Shown: in pieces, positions 54,402-63,648 of the stretch
Layout: the number at the start of each line of letters is the position of its first letter
Position numbering within the stretch: position 1 is the first letter of the stretch
Assembly (NCBI GenBank): GCA_015256945.1
Contig: JABZLB010000008.1
Location: 22,020-86,019, forward strand
DNA length: 64,000 bases
Direction of reading: 5' to 3'
Source: Prevotellaceae bacterium
GTDB lineage: Bacteria; Bacteroidota; Bacteroidia; Bacteroidales; Bacteroidaceae
The notes under the pieces: generated by a model
Told to the model about the DNA's origin: nothing
What the model saw: only the letters and a program-made list of their open reading frames with translations
Databases searched by the model: none
Program-made: the position numbers and the translations under genes

Positions 54402-56102
54402 TTAATAACCTGGATTTTGTTCTACGACACCATGTGAAACGTCAACTTCTGTTTGCGGGATTGGAAAGAGTTCGTTAACACCTTCGCGGAAGAAAGCTCC
54501 TCTGCGATTGGTTCTACGTGCACCGAAAGCATGCATAACCTTTGTAACCTGACCTGTACGAACTAAATCGAAATACCGATCCCATTCGAAAGCAAGTTCC
54601 GCACGACGCTCTTGCCAAATTTGGTCGCGAATGAATCCATAGCCTCCTGCTTTATATAAGTTAGAACTACCATTTATTGTATTTACCTGTGCTTTACATT
54701 TATTGAGATTTGTTAAAGCCTCCTCTCTTGCTCCACATTCGTTTAATGCTTCAGCATACATAAGAACAACTTCCACAAATCGAATGACACGCCGGTTTTT
54801 ACCATTATCTCCACCATATTTAGGCTTATCCTTCTTAGGAGTATACCATTTAAGTGAAACATACCTGCCTTCACCGCCTTGCCAGTTTTCGCCATCAAAG
54901 GTCGTGGTCTGATGGTGAATACAAAAATCACGACGCGGGTCACCTGTTGAGAATATGTTATCAAGCAATTCGTCTTGTGAGAACATCTTAACCTGACCGA
55001 CATCGAAGAATTCTAAACCATAGCCCTGATTATTGTCTCCTTCTGTTCCATCTGCACTTTCCTTAAATACGATTTCAAATACAGAACCTTTGCAGAATTC
55101 ACCATCTTTGTAAAATTGAAATAAGTAGGACCATTTGTCCCCATTATGCAAAGGATTCCCATAATAATCGGTGTAGGATAATGAATATACGTTGTTGACT
55201 GCAGGCAACAGATCGTTTGGGGCTTCATACTCGCCAGTTGCATTTCCTATTATCTTTGCTTTAGGTTTGAACCACAGGTGTTCTCGTATTGTTTCCCAAT
55301 CATCATTTCCATTCCACTTTATCATGTCGGCATAAGTCATAGGCGTACCATCAACCATATACTTACCCAACTTTACAACCTCCTCCCATTTGTCAGAAAG
55401 TACGCCTGGCTTAGCCTCATACATTAATACTTTCATAAGTAGAGCTACTGCAGCTCCACGAGTGGCTTTTCCCATATCTGATGCCCCTGCGTAAGATGAT
55501 GGGAGCATGATAGCAGCTTCACGTAAATCTTTCTCAATGTAAGCATAGCATTCCTCCTTAGTGCTGCGTGGGACGACAAGCGAATCTACCGATTCAACTT
55601 CAGGACGAATCGGTACCCCTCCAAAAGTTTTTACAAGATTAAAATAATACATGGCACGTAAGAACTTTGCCTGTCCGTATATGTTTCGGATTGCTTCATA
55701 TGCGGAATATGAATCGGTTGAAATCTTAACGCGATTTATATTTTTAATAACCTGGTTAGCACGATGTATGCCTTTATAATTTATTTGCCAACGTTGAAGT
55801 ATCCATGTGTTGGATGTTGAGAAGACAAAGTTGACTAATTGTCCCATCTGTGTTGTACGTCCTTCATCAACCCCGAACACATTGTCTCCCATAGCTTCGC
55901 CAAAACGCCATTCTTGATCATTATATGCATCTGATTGCAATAAATTATAGGTTGCATCAAGAGCAGATTGCATCTTGTATTGAGTATTGTAATAGGTTTT
56001 ATCAGTTGCATTGGCCAATACCTTTTTGTCGAGGAAGTCAGTACATCCGGATGTTACAAGGATACTGAATATGGCTGCAACCGTATAAATTATTTTATTC
56101 AT
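54402..56102 (-). CDS. SusD/RagB-family nutrient-uptake lipoprotein
   Basis: Outer-membrane lipoprotein of 566 residues that caps the SusC channel and binds the ligand. The lipobox is SGC at ~20 (ILVTSGCTDFLDKK). It shows the SusD helical TPR core (YGQAKFLRAMYYFNLVKTFGGVP), and the RagB C-terminal part (IRDQIWQERRAELAFEWDRYFDL and ELFPIPQTEV). It starts 13 bases after susC ends. Confidence 0.95.
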   Translation of the reverse strand: MNKIIYTVAAIFSILVTSGCTDFLDKKVLANATDKTYYNTQYKMQSALDATYNLLQSDAYNDQEWRFGEAMGDNVFGVDEGRTTQMGQLVNFVFSTSNTWILQRWQINYKGIHRANQVIKNINRVKISTDSYSAYEAIRNIYGQAKFLRAMYYFNLVKTFGGVPIRPEVESVDSLVVPRSTKEECYAYIEKDLREAAIMLPSSYAGASDMGKATRGAAVALLMKVLMYEAKPGVLSDKWEEVVKLGKYMVDGTPMTYADMIKWNGNDDWETIREHLWFKPKAKIIGNATGEYEAPNDLLPAVNNVYSLSYTDYYGNPLHNGDKWSYLFQFYKDGEFCKGSVFEIVFKESADGTEGDNNQGYGLEFFDVGQVKMFSQDELLDNIFSTGDPRRDFCIHHQTTTFDGENWQGGEGRYVSLKWYTPKKDKPKYGGDNGKNRRVIRFVEVVLMYAEALNECGAREEALTNLNKCKAQVNTINGSSNLYKAGGYGFIRDQIWQERRAELAFEWDRYFDLVRTGQVTKVMHAFGARRTNRRGAFFREGVNELFPIPQTEVDVSHGVVEQNPGY

Positions 56103-56115
56103 AGTTTATCTTTAT

Positions 56116-59100
56116 TTATAATCCGAGTTTTATACCAAAAGTGAAAGAACGTGCCTGAGGATAATTTCCATGATCTACGCCCATATTTAAATTATTATTT
56201 TCCGTTCCAATCATTCTGCCTACTTCAGGATCAAAACCATTGTATTTGGTCAGTGTTAAAAGATTATAGCCTGTTAAAGAAAGTGACAAACTGCTGACTT
56301 TTAACTTTTGTATTATCGAAAGAGGGAAGGAATAAGTAACTTGTACTTGCTTTAATCTAATATAGGAACCGTCTTTAATATAGAAATTACTTGCTCGGAA
56401 GTTACGTGGTACGTCATCTGCAGACAAGTCAGGAATCGTAGCGTCTAAATGTTTGGGAAAATATTCACGTCCAAGTCCGGTTATTTGTCCGGCCCAATGC
56501 TTCTTTCGTAAGTCTGCATACACATTTCCCCATGCGGCATTATTAAGATAATATTCCATTACATTGAAAATTTTATTTCCGGATTGTCCCTGGAAAAACA
56601 GGGCGAAATCAAAATTCTTATATCCTGCTGTTATTGGAATGCCAAAGATAAACTTAGGTAATGGTGAGCCTAAATAAGTCCTGTCTTCTGCTGTAATTTT
56701 ATTGTCACCGTTTAAGTCTTTAAAACGGAAATCTCCGGGTTGATAGGTTTGTTCAAAGTCGGCCTTTCCTACTTCATACTGAGCACTCTTCTTAACTTCT
56801 TGTGCAGAGTTAAAAATACCATCAGTAACATAGCCAAAAAAAGAGCCAATTGGTTGTCCGACTGCGGTCTTGGTAACATAATCTACTATACTTCCTTCTC
56901 TTAAATAAGAGCCATAAATAGGTTCGTTACCTGTTCCAAGCTTTGTAACTTTATTCTTAATCCACGAAATATTAAATCCAATCTGGTAACGCCAGTCTTT
57001 ACCAATGTTATCCTGCCATTTTACATCTGCTTCCAATCCGTAGTTCTTTACATCACCAGCGTTTGTCATAGGTGAAGCATCAAGGCCCGCAGAGCTTACG
57101 GTTGGTACGCGCAATAGCATATCAGTTGTTTTCCGGTTGAAGTATTCAAGTGTGCAAGTTAACCGGTTATTAAGGAAGCCTAAGTCTAACCCAACGTTCC
57201 AACTTTCGTTCTTTTCCCATTTGATGTTATTGTTTCCCAATACGGTAGCTGTAGAACCTTCGTAGATAGTTTCATTGCCTAAACCAAAAGAGTAGTTATA
57301 ACCAGAAGTTAAATAAGTATATCTGGAGAGTTCGTCAATGCGGTTGTTACCCAGAAGTCCCCATCCTATACGAAGTTTACCATTTGATAGCCATTTCTGA
57401 TTTTTCATAAACGATTCTTGAGAGAAGCGCCATCCGAGTGAGATAGAAGGGAAGATGCCCCAACGATTTCCCTTTGCAAACATGGAAGAACCATCTGCGC
57501 GTACATTAAATTGCAGTAGATAAATATCATGCAAACTATAATTGATACGTCCAATTAGTCCTAACGCTGTCCATTCACGGTCTAGTCCATAAGTCTTATC
57601 GCCGGTATAGGCACTTGAAAGATAATGAAAGATACTTTCATTGCTTGGAGTACCACTACGGAAGCTCTGCTGCCAACTGTTTCTGTAGCTTTCTGCTGTT
57701 TGCCCGGCAAGTACTGTTAATTTGTGGTTTGCATTTGACCAGTTGAACGTTAGGAGATTATTCATTTCCCATTTGTTCGCCGTATTTTGATATTTATGGA
57801 CTTGGGACAGTGAGCCTGGCATTATAAAATCTTCGTCTAATCCCCACACTCCGGTAAAACTATTGTCGGTCTCGTGTACAGTATAATATGAAAATTTAAA
57901 CTGATAAGAGAGAAGTTTAAGTATTTTGGCATCCAAACTTAAGTTCATATCCAGTCGGTTACGACTCATATTATTAATGTTGCGATTAAGTACAGCCAGG
58001 GGGTTATTGCTGTACCAATATCCCTTTGCATCATGAAGATAAATGAGTGGACTTTCATAAAGTGCCTGTTTGAGTATACTTGAAGATCCTTCGGGAATAC
58101 CATTCCTGCCTTCATGAGTAAATGCCATGTTGGTGCTCATGTTGAGCCAGGTGGATAGCTTTGACTTTATATTTAGACGTCCGTTCGTGCGGTCATACTC
58201 AGAAGTCTTTACTATACCGTTCTCTTTGAAATAGCTTCCGCTTGCCAAATATTGAAGTTTATCGGTTCCTCCCGAGACTGATATACCGTGTTGTGTTTTT
58301 AGACCTGTATGTATAATGGCATCCCACCAATCTCTTACGCCGTTATGACGAACGGTGTCTATAAGGTTATATTTATTCTTGTCGTACAGTAAAGTTCCGT
58401 CTGCCTGACGTGTCATATATAGTTGCCCGTTTGTAGAATAAATGGTAGAAGAGTGAATGTAATCTTGCATTAGGGCAAAGTCTTCAATCCCCATTACATT
58501 AATTTTCCTCCATGGTCTTGACATGCCTATATATCCATCATAAACAACATGGTTTTTCCCTTCCTTTCCACTCTTTGTGGTAATCGCAACAACACCATTA
58601 GCTGCTCGCGATCCATAAATAGCACTGGAGGCTGCATCCTTGAATATCTCTATATTTTCTATGTCATTGGGATTTAAATAATCGATATTTCCAACTACGA
58701 ATCCATCTACAATATACAGAGGGTCGGCATCATTGATTGTTCCTGTTCCGCGTATTTTAATAGTGGTAGCACTACCAGGTGCGCCTGTATTCTGGATAAT
58801 ATTCACACCAGCTGCCCGCCCTTGAAGCGCCTGCAATGTAGAAGAAACTGGTATATCATTTATTTCCTTGCCAGATACGGAAGAAATAGAACCTGTAACA
58901 TCGCTCTTTCTTTGTACACCATAGCCAATGACTACAAACTCTTCGAGCTGTTTAGCTTCTGGACTCATTTCAACATCTGCCTTTCTCCTCCCGTTTATTG
59001 CTACCTGTTTGTTAGCATATCCCATATAAGTGAACAGAAGATTTGCTTTAGGTGAGACGTTTATTGTGTAGTTTCCGTCAATATCTGTAACAGTTCCGTT

Positions 59101-59277
59101 TGTGTTTTTGTTAACTTCTCTTACGGTGACCCCCGTCAAAGGCTCTTTTGTCTGACCGTCAATAACGGTTCCTTTTACAGTAATAGTTTGACCGTTGACC
59201 GCCAGAGCACATAATGATACCGTTAGGAGCATAAATAATTTAAAATGTATATGTCTCAGCATGATTTTCCTATTCAT
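56116..59277 (-). CDS. SusC/RagA-family TonB-dependent transporter
   Basis: Outer-membrane importer of 1053 residues for oligosaccharides (or peptides) with the SusD partner. A signal peptide precedes a carboxypeptidase-D-like domain (TVKGTVIDGQTKEPLTGVTV), then the plug starting near GYGVQRKSDVTGSISSVSG and containing QALQGRAAGVNI and PLYIVDGFVVG. The barrel ends ARSFTFGIKLGL. It is the first of the five tightly linked genes; the intergenic region upstream holds a perfect 17-bp palindrome. Confidence 0.95.
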   Translation of the reverse strand: MNRKIMLRHIHFKLFMLLTVSLCALAVNGQTITVKGTVIDGQTKEPLTGVTVREVNKNTNGTVTDIDGNYTINVSPKANLLFTYMGYANKQVAINGRRKADVEMSPEAKQLEEFVVIGYGVQRKSDVTGSISSVSGKEINDIPVSSTLQALQGRAAGVNIIQNTGAPGSATTIKIRGTGTINDADPLYIVDGFVVGNIDYLNPNDIENIEIFKDAASSAIYGSRAANGVVAITTKSGKEGKNHVVYDGYIGMSRPWRKINVMGIEDFALMQDYIHSSTIYSTNGQLYMTRQADGTLLYDKNKYNLIDTVRHNGVRDWWDAIIHTGLKTQHGISVSGGTDKLQYLASGSYFKENGIVKTSEYDRTNGRLNIKSKLSTWLNMSTNMAFTHEGRNGIPEGSSSILKQALYESPLIYLHDAKGYWYSNNPLAVLNRNINNMSRNRLDMNLSLDAKILKLLSYQFKFSYYTVHETDNSFTGVWGLDEDFIMPGSLSQVHKYQNTANKWEMNNLLTFNWSNANHKLTVLAGQTAESYRNSWQQSFRSGTPSNESIFHYLSSAYTGDKTYGLDREWTALGLIGRINYSLHDIYLLQFNVRADGSSMFAKGNRWGIFPSISLGWRFSQESFMKNQKWLSNGKLRIGWGLLGNNRIDELSRYTYLTSGYNYSFGLGNETIYEGSTATVLGNNNIKWEKNESWNVGLDLGFLNNRLTCTLEYFNRKTTDMLLRVPTVSSAGLDASPMTNAGDVKNYGLEADVKWQDNIGKDWRYQIGFNISWIKNKVTKLGTGNEPIYGSYLREGSIVDYVTKTAVGQPIGSFFGYVTDGIFNSAQEVKKSAQYEVGKADFEQTYQPGDFRFKDLNGDNKITAEDRTYLGSPLPKFIFGIPITAGYKNFDFALFFQGQSGNKIFNVMEYYLNNAAWGNVYADLRKKHWAGQITGLGREYFPKHLDATIPDLSADDVPRNFRASNFYIKDGSYIRLKQVQVTYSFPLSIIQKLKVSSLSLSLTGYNLLTLTKYNGFDPEVGRMIGTENNNLNMGVDHGNYPQARSFTFGIKLGL

Positions 59278-59314
59278 TTATATCAGGGTAAGTTTAATAG
59301 TATATTAATGTCTG

Positions 59315-59351
59315 CAAATTAAGTGAGAATAGTTTATTCTCACTTAATTTG
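59315..59351. promoter_or_regulatory. Perfect 17-bp palindrome upstream of susC
   Basis: Arms 59315-59331 and 59335-59351 are exact reverse complements around GTT (CAAATTAAGTGAGAATA as one arm). It lies between the ELWxxDGT gene and susC on the same strand. There is no T run, so it may be a processing or attenuation hairpin or a regulator site rather than a plain terminator. Confidence 0.65.
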
Positions 59352-59369
59352 TTGACATGACATCCTTTA

Positions 59370-61160
59370 TTATTTTACAACAACCTTTTTACCATCTACA
59401 ATATATATTCCTTTTGTCAGGCCTTTGGTAACATTATTGTTATCTGCTTTTCGTTTTACTTGTAGGCCATCAATAGTATAAATTGTATTGGATGTTTCAG
59501 GTTGTGCAACGTGTACGGTACTTATTCCTGTCAGAGCTTTCTGATAAGGGTCTACATATGCAGGGTCCGTAGGATCGGTAACACCTTCAAATATTGGTTC
59601 CAGGTATCCCATGTCACTCTTTCCATCCCATCCTGGTTTATGATAATTAAGGGTGTAAAGACGGTTTGTTGTAGCTGAACAATATAGTATTTGTCCACCG
59701 AGATTACGTAAAGTGTGGACTGCATCACCCGTAGATGTAATATGGGTACATACTACAGGGGTAGCATCTTTGTCGTCAAGACGGTACAGGCCATTACCAT
59801 AGACTGAAGGATTACCGTTATCTTCGTTGTACCAATATAAAGATCCGCCTGCAACAGTAAGCTCTTTTACCCAGTCGCATTGTGTGCCAGGACAGAAATT
59901 GTTCTGCATTTTCGGAGCATGAATACCATCAAAAGTCCAAAGCTCTCCTCCCCAGTTGGTTTCTGGTTGAGCAGCATCAAAACCGTGAGCAGCACAGAAA
60001 AAGTAATTATTTTGGAAAACACAGCCTGGATCCGGATACGAACTGTTGTTAGCAGTAGGAGCTATGTCGTTCACATCATAAAAAACTTCATCGCCAACTT
60101 CTGTATTCGTTCCACCGAATTCTGTACCTATTGCATCTTTGTACCAGCGGCACCATATGCGGCCTTTAAACACTTCCCACCCGGGACCGAACCCATCTCC
60201 GCTTAATCCAATGCCGTTGTTGTCTTTGCCGGGGTTCGTATCAGTAATCATATATGTTCCTGCTTCAGTACCGTCAGAAGCCCATGGTTCGTTGCCGTAG
60301 TCCATGGTCCAGGCTTTAAATACAGCCTTTTTATTGTTATAATTCTCTAAATTGTCTATGGCCGAGTCTCTTGTGTATCCGGGATGGTCAGTATTTGCCT
60401 CTGTATTGATGTCTTTAACAACAAAGGTTCCATTTGGCGTTCCGTCAGTAACACATAGTTCCGTACCATAATTACCATCGGGCAGGTCGCCTTTAAAGAA
60501 AACTTTCCTTCCTACTCGTACATAGGGATAGTTGAGGTTTGTGTTTTCTTTCCCCGGATTATCCACTTTAATGTCTTTCACAAACTTGGTTCCTTCAATC
60601 GTTCCATCGGTTATCCATACCCACTGTTGTATTCCATTGTCAGGATCATATTCTGCACTTTCATCACTGGTTGCACTGAAAACAGCCTGCGTTTCATTAA
60701 TCTGCATAAAGCCTTTGGGGTCACCGTCTCCTACAAGATAAGTGTCGGCTAACATAAATGTGCCTTCCTCCGTTCCGTCTGATACCCATGTTTCCTGACC
60801 ATTTTCGTTTGTAAAGGCTGAGAACAGTGCTTTATCATTCAATCGTCCCAGATAGGAAGGGTTAGACCCGTGGGTTCCAGGAACAATGTCTTTCACCATG
60901 TGTGTGCCAGCTTTTGTACCATCGGTAACCCACAGTTCTTCGCCATGGTCTGAGTCAGTAGCTGCAAAGAAAGCCTTATAACCCTTTAGCGGCGTTCCTA
61001 CAACTACCACATTCTTTTGTTTTCCCATCTTGCGCTCTGAATTTACATTCAGTACAACACCATCTGGAAGCAGGTCAATTAATTGTCCTTCATTCTGTGC
61101 TGTTATATCTCCAGCAAATAAGGCGAGTACTGTGGCTAATAAAATTCTGCTTTTCTTCAT
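59370..61160 (-). CDS. Secreted ELWxxDGT repeat protein with sorting-like C terminus
   Basis: A 596-residue secreted protein. After a signal peptide (ALFAGDITA before QNEGQL) it has several ELWxxDGT-type units: EELWVTDGTKAGTHMVKDI, QETWVSDGTEEGTFMLADT, QWVWITDGTIEGTKFV, TELCVTDGTPNGTFVVKDI and NEPWASDGTEAGTYMI. These are typical of a beta-propeller surface protein. The C terminus (TIYTIDGLQVKR ... GLTKGIYIVDGKKVVVK) resembles a type IX secretion sorting domain. It is transcribed ahead of susC, perhaps from the TATATTTG box at 61208-61215. A link to glycan use is inferred from position. Confidence 0.82.
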   Translation of the reverse strand: MKKSRILLATVLALFAGDITAQNEGQLIDLLPDGVVLNVNSERKMGKQKNVVVVGTPLKGYKAFFAATDSDHGEELWVTDGTKAGTHMVKDIVPGTHGSNPSYLGRLNDKALFSAFTNENGQETWVSDGTEEGTFMLADTYLVGDGDPKGFMQINETQAVFSATSDESAEYDPDNGIQQWVWITDGTIEGTKFVKDIKVDNPGKENTNLNYPYVRVGRKVFFKGDLPDGNYGTELCVTDGTPNGTFVVKDINTEANTDHPGYTRDSAIDNLENYNNKKAVFKAWTMDYGNEPWASDGTEAGTYMITDTNPGKDNNGIGLSGDGFGPGWEVFKGRIWCRWYKDAIGTEFGGTNTEVGDEVFYDVNDIAPTANNSSYPDPGCVFQNNYFFCAAHGFDAAQPETNWGGELWTFDGIHAPKMQNNFCPGTQCDWVKELTVAGGSLYWYNEDNGNPSVYGNGLYRLDDKDATPVVCTHITSTGDAVHTLRNLGGQILYCSATTNRLYTLNYHKPGWDGKSDMGYLEPIFEGVTDPTDPAYVDPYQKALTGISTVHVAQPETSNTIYTIDGLQVKRKADNNNVTKGLTKGIYIVDGKKVVVK

Positions 61161-61207
61161 AGCTTCTAATTTTTAGTTATTTCGTATTTAGGTTCTTTAT
61201 ACAAGTG

Positions 61208-61215
61208 CAAATATA
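61208..61215 (-). promoter_or_regulatory. Putative -7 box of the ELWxxDGT gene
   Basis: TATATTTG followed by C, read on the minus strand, 47 bases before the start codon. The -33 element is not recognised. Confidence 0.5.
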
Positions 61216-61528
61216 GGGTCTAATTGTGCGTTCCATACCATACATTTGTCTTTTTTATATGGAAATTTGTTCAAAAAACTTCACATTCTGGATGTTTTAT
61301 GATAATTTCTATGAATCAAAATTCCCCATATAGAGTAATGATTCACGTTTTTAGATTTAAGATTTTTCCTAAATTAGTTTGTAAATTTATTACTCAGAAT
61401 AGGGCAAAATAGAGATGCTTGTAAGAAGAACGGCAGGACTATGAAATGATTAAGGTAGAGTTATATTGTATGATGGTGTATTAATATGAAGAATGATTAT
61501 AATATCTTTTATGGTATGTAGTACATAA

Positions 61529-61567
61529 CAAAAAGGCAGGAGAAAACGATGATTGTTTTCTCCTGCC
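61529..61567 (-). terminator. Terminator of the NagB/PIG-L fusion gene
   Basis: A perfect 13-bp stem GGCAGGAGAAAAC / GTTTTCTCCTGCC with a seven-base loop; on the minus strand it is followed by TTTTTGT. Confidence 0.88.
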
Positions 61568-61653
61568 CGATTCATTTGGTTATCCTGTAATACATCTGTT
61601 GTCCCAAAGGGACATCCCTTCTTACAGGAGAAGGGTATGTTGTAAGCGTTTTG

Positions 61654-63648
61654 TTACAGCGGCTTGTATTCAACAAAAGCCTCCATAGCTTCGTATGAAG
61701 CCAGACCGAGGTCGTCATACAGTTTCGCTGTGCCGCGATTACGGTCTTCAGCACGCTGCCAGAACAGACGCTCATCGTTGCCAAGGAATGGCGCGCTCTC
61801 CATTTGGCTTGCATGTTTCAGTATGGAATTACGCTTTGCACGCAGCTCTTCAGGGCTCATTGGCACGCACATCTCGATGTTTTCTATTGGCCATTCTGCC
61901 CACGCACCGCGGTACATCCATATACGGCAGTCTTTTAACCACTCGGCACCAGCCTTTTTCTCCAGGTCGATAGCAGCCAGAACGGCATTCGTGCACTTGC
62001 GGTGAGTTCCGTGAGGGTCGGCTAAATCGCCTGCCACATAAATCTGATGAGGCTTTATTTCCTGAATAAGGTGGCGTACAATCTCCACGTCTTTCTCGGT
62101 CATTGGGAGCTTTTCGATCTTACCGCTCTCGTAGAAGGGAAGGTCAAGGAAGTGTACATGGTCGAGAGGAATGTTGTTAAAGGTACATGCTGTGCGCGCT
62201 TCGCCACGACGAATAAGGCCTTTTAGTGTGAGTACATCGCGTGTATCGAAGTCGCCCGACTTTTTATTCTTAAAGGTATCCTTTATTTTTTTGTACATGT
62301 CAACGATAACCTGGTCTTTCGAATTGTTGAAAATCTGGTTGAAACCGTTGATGAAATGCATAAAGCGTGTTACCTCTTCGTCGTTCACTGCAATGTTACC
62401 ACTTGTTTCATAAGCCACGTGAACATCGTGCTTTTGGTTTACAAGGCGCTGTATTGTTCCGCCCATCGAGATCACATCATCGTCAGGATGGGGTGAGAAA
62501 ACGAGCACACGTTTGGGGAATGGTTTTGCACGCTCGGGACGATATGTGTCGTCAGCGTCAGGCTTACCGCCGGGCCAGCCTGTAATAGTGTGCTGAAGGT
62601 CGTTGAAAATCTTGATATTTGCGTTGTAGGCTGAACCGTAAAGAGCCAGCAGTTCGCTCAGTCCGTTGTTGTTATAATCCTTATTTGTCAGTTTCAGGAT
62701 AGGCTTGTGGGTAACGCCGCAGAGCCATACAAGGGCCGAACGCACTAGTTTATCGTCCCATTTACAGCTGGTAACCAGCCATGGATGTTTAATGCGCGTC
62801 AGTTCCGAAGCCGCTCCAAGGTCTATAACCATATCGGCATTTTCGTGTGTTTGTATAAACGAAGCCGGACAAGTATCTGATGTATTGCTTTCAACAGCTG
62901 TCTTTACGATGCCGGCTTTCTCCTCACCCCATGCTGTAACATACAGTTTACGTGCCTTCAAAATGGTGTTAATGCCCATGGTTATGCTGCATGGAGGAAC
63001 CTGTTCGCCGTTGGCAAAGCTGTTCGTCATTTCCTCACGCGACAGCGGATCAATCAAAATGATACGTGTTGGTGAGGCTAAACTTGAGCCGGGTTCGTTG
63101 ACTGCGATGTTGCCGTTGCGGCCAATGCCGAAGAGAGCAGCATCCAGACCACCGAAGGTTTGTATGCGCTGTTCGTATAAACGGCAGCTTTCCTGCACAG
63201 CATCCTGCGATATTGTGCCGTCGGGCGTGAAGATATTCTGCTGCTCAATGTCAACCTTGTCGAGGAAACGCTCCTTTAGTTGTTTCAGACAGCTGTTTGA
63301 ATTTTTAGCTGTTAACGGGAAATATTCGTAGCCGTTAAATACAACTACGTTTTTAAAACTTAAGCCTTCTTCCTTATGGCGGCGTACAAGCTCGTTGAAA
63401 ACAGGAGTTAACGATGTACCTGTTCCGAGGGCAATTACATAGAATTTGCCTTCTGTGCTGCGAGCTTTGATGTCTTTTTCAATATCGTTGGCAATGTGGC
63501 GGGCACCCTCTTCTATTGTAGGAAAGATACTTGTAGGTATTTTTTCCATACGAGTAAGCTCGGTACGGTCTACCGCTGTTTTTGGCTGGTAGAACTCCTT
63601 GGGAACTTTATTCAGTACAATTTGGGAGGTTAAATTTAGATTTACCAT
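61654..63648 (-). CDS. NagB-like / PIG-L (LmbE) deacetylase fusion
   Basis: A 664-residue cytoplasmic protein. Residues ~40-300 are a glucosamine-6-phosphate deaminase (NagB) fold with GTGTSLTPVFNEL, FNGYEYFPL and GIGRNGNIAVNEPGSS. Compared with E. coli NagB, catalytic Asp72 aligns with Tyr107, Asp141 with Asn178 and His143 with Asn180; Glu148 is kept (Glu185). The NagB part is probably not a normal deaminase. Residues ~380-660 are an LmbE/PIG-L zinc deacetylase with FSPHPDDDVISMGG and DPHGTHRKC intact. A deacetylase on amino sugars, with the NagB half for substrate binding, is an inference. The same domain pairing is known in Bacteroidetes. Confidence 0.88.
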   Translation of the reverse strand: MVNLNLTSQIVLNKVPKEFYQPKTAVDRTELTRMEKIPTSIFPTIEEGARHIANDIEKDIKARSTEGKFYVIALGTGTSLTPVFNELVRRHKEEGLSFKNVVVFNGYEYFPLTAKNSNSCLKQLKERFLDKVDIEQQNIFTPDGTISQDAVQESCRLYEQRIQTFGGLDAALFGIGRNGNIAVNEPGSSLASPTRIILIDPLSREEMTNSFANGEQVPPCSITMGINTILKARKLYVTAWGEEKAGIVKTAVESNTSDTCPASFIQTHENADMVIDLGAASELTRIKHPWLVTSCKWDDKLVRSALVWLCGVTHKPILKLTNKDYNNNGLSELLALYGSAYNANIKIFNDLQHTITGWPGGKPDADDTYRPERAKPFPKRVLVFSPHPDDDVISMGGTIQRLVNQKHDVHVAYETSGNIAVNDEEVTRFMHFINGFNQIFNNSKDQVIVDMYKKIKDTFKNKKSGDFDTRDVLTLKGLIRRGEARTACTFNNIPLDHVHFLDLPFYESGKIEKLPMTEKDVEIVRHLIQEIKPHQIYVAGDLADPHGTHRKCTNAVLAAIDLEKKAGAEWLKDCRIWMYRGAWAEWPIENIEMCVPMSPEELRAKRNSILKHASQMESAPFLGNDERLFWQRAEDRNRGTAKLYDDLGLASYEAMEAFVEYKPL

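Larger units (their letters stand above)
61161..61653. other. Intergenic region nagB-like fusion / ELWxxDGT gene
   Basis: An AT-rich 493-base stretch holding, from the right, a set of overlapping small palindromes just after the nagB-like stop, its terminator (61529-61567), a featureless AT-rich part, and the promoter box of the ELWxxDGT gene (61208-61215). No credible ORF was seen. Confidence 0.65.
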
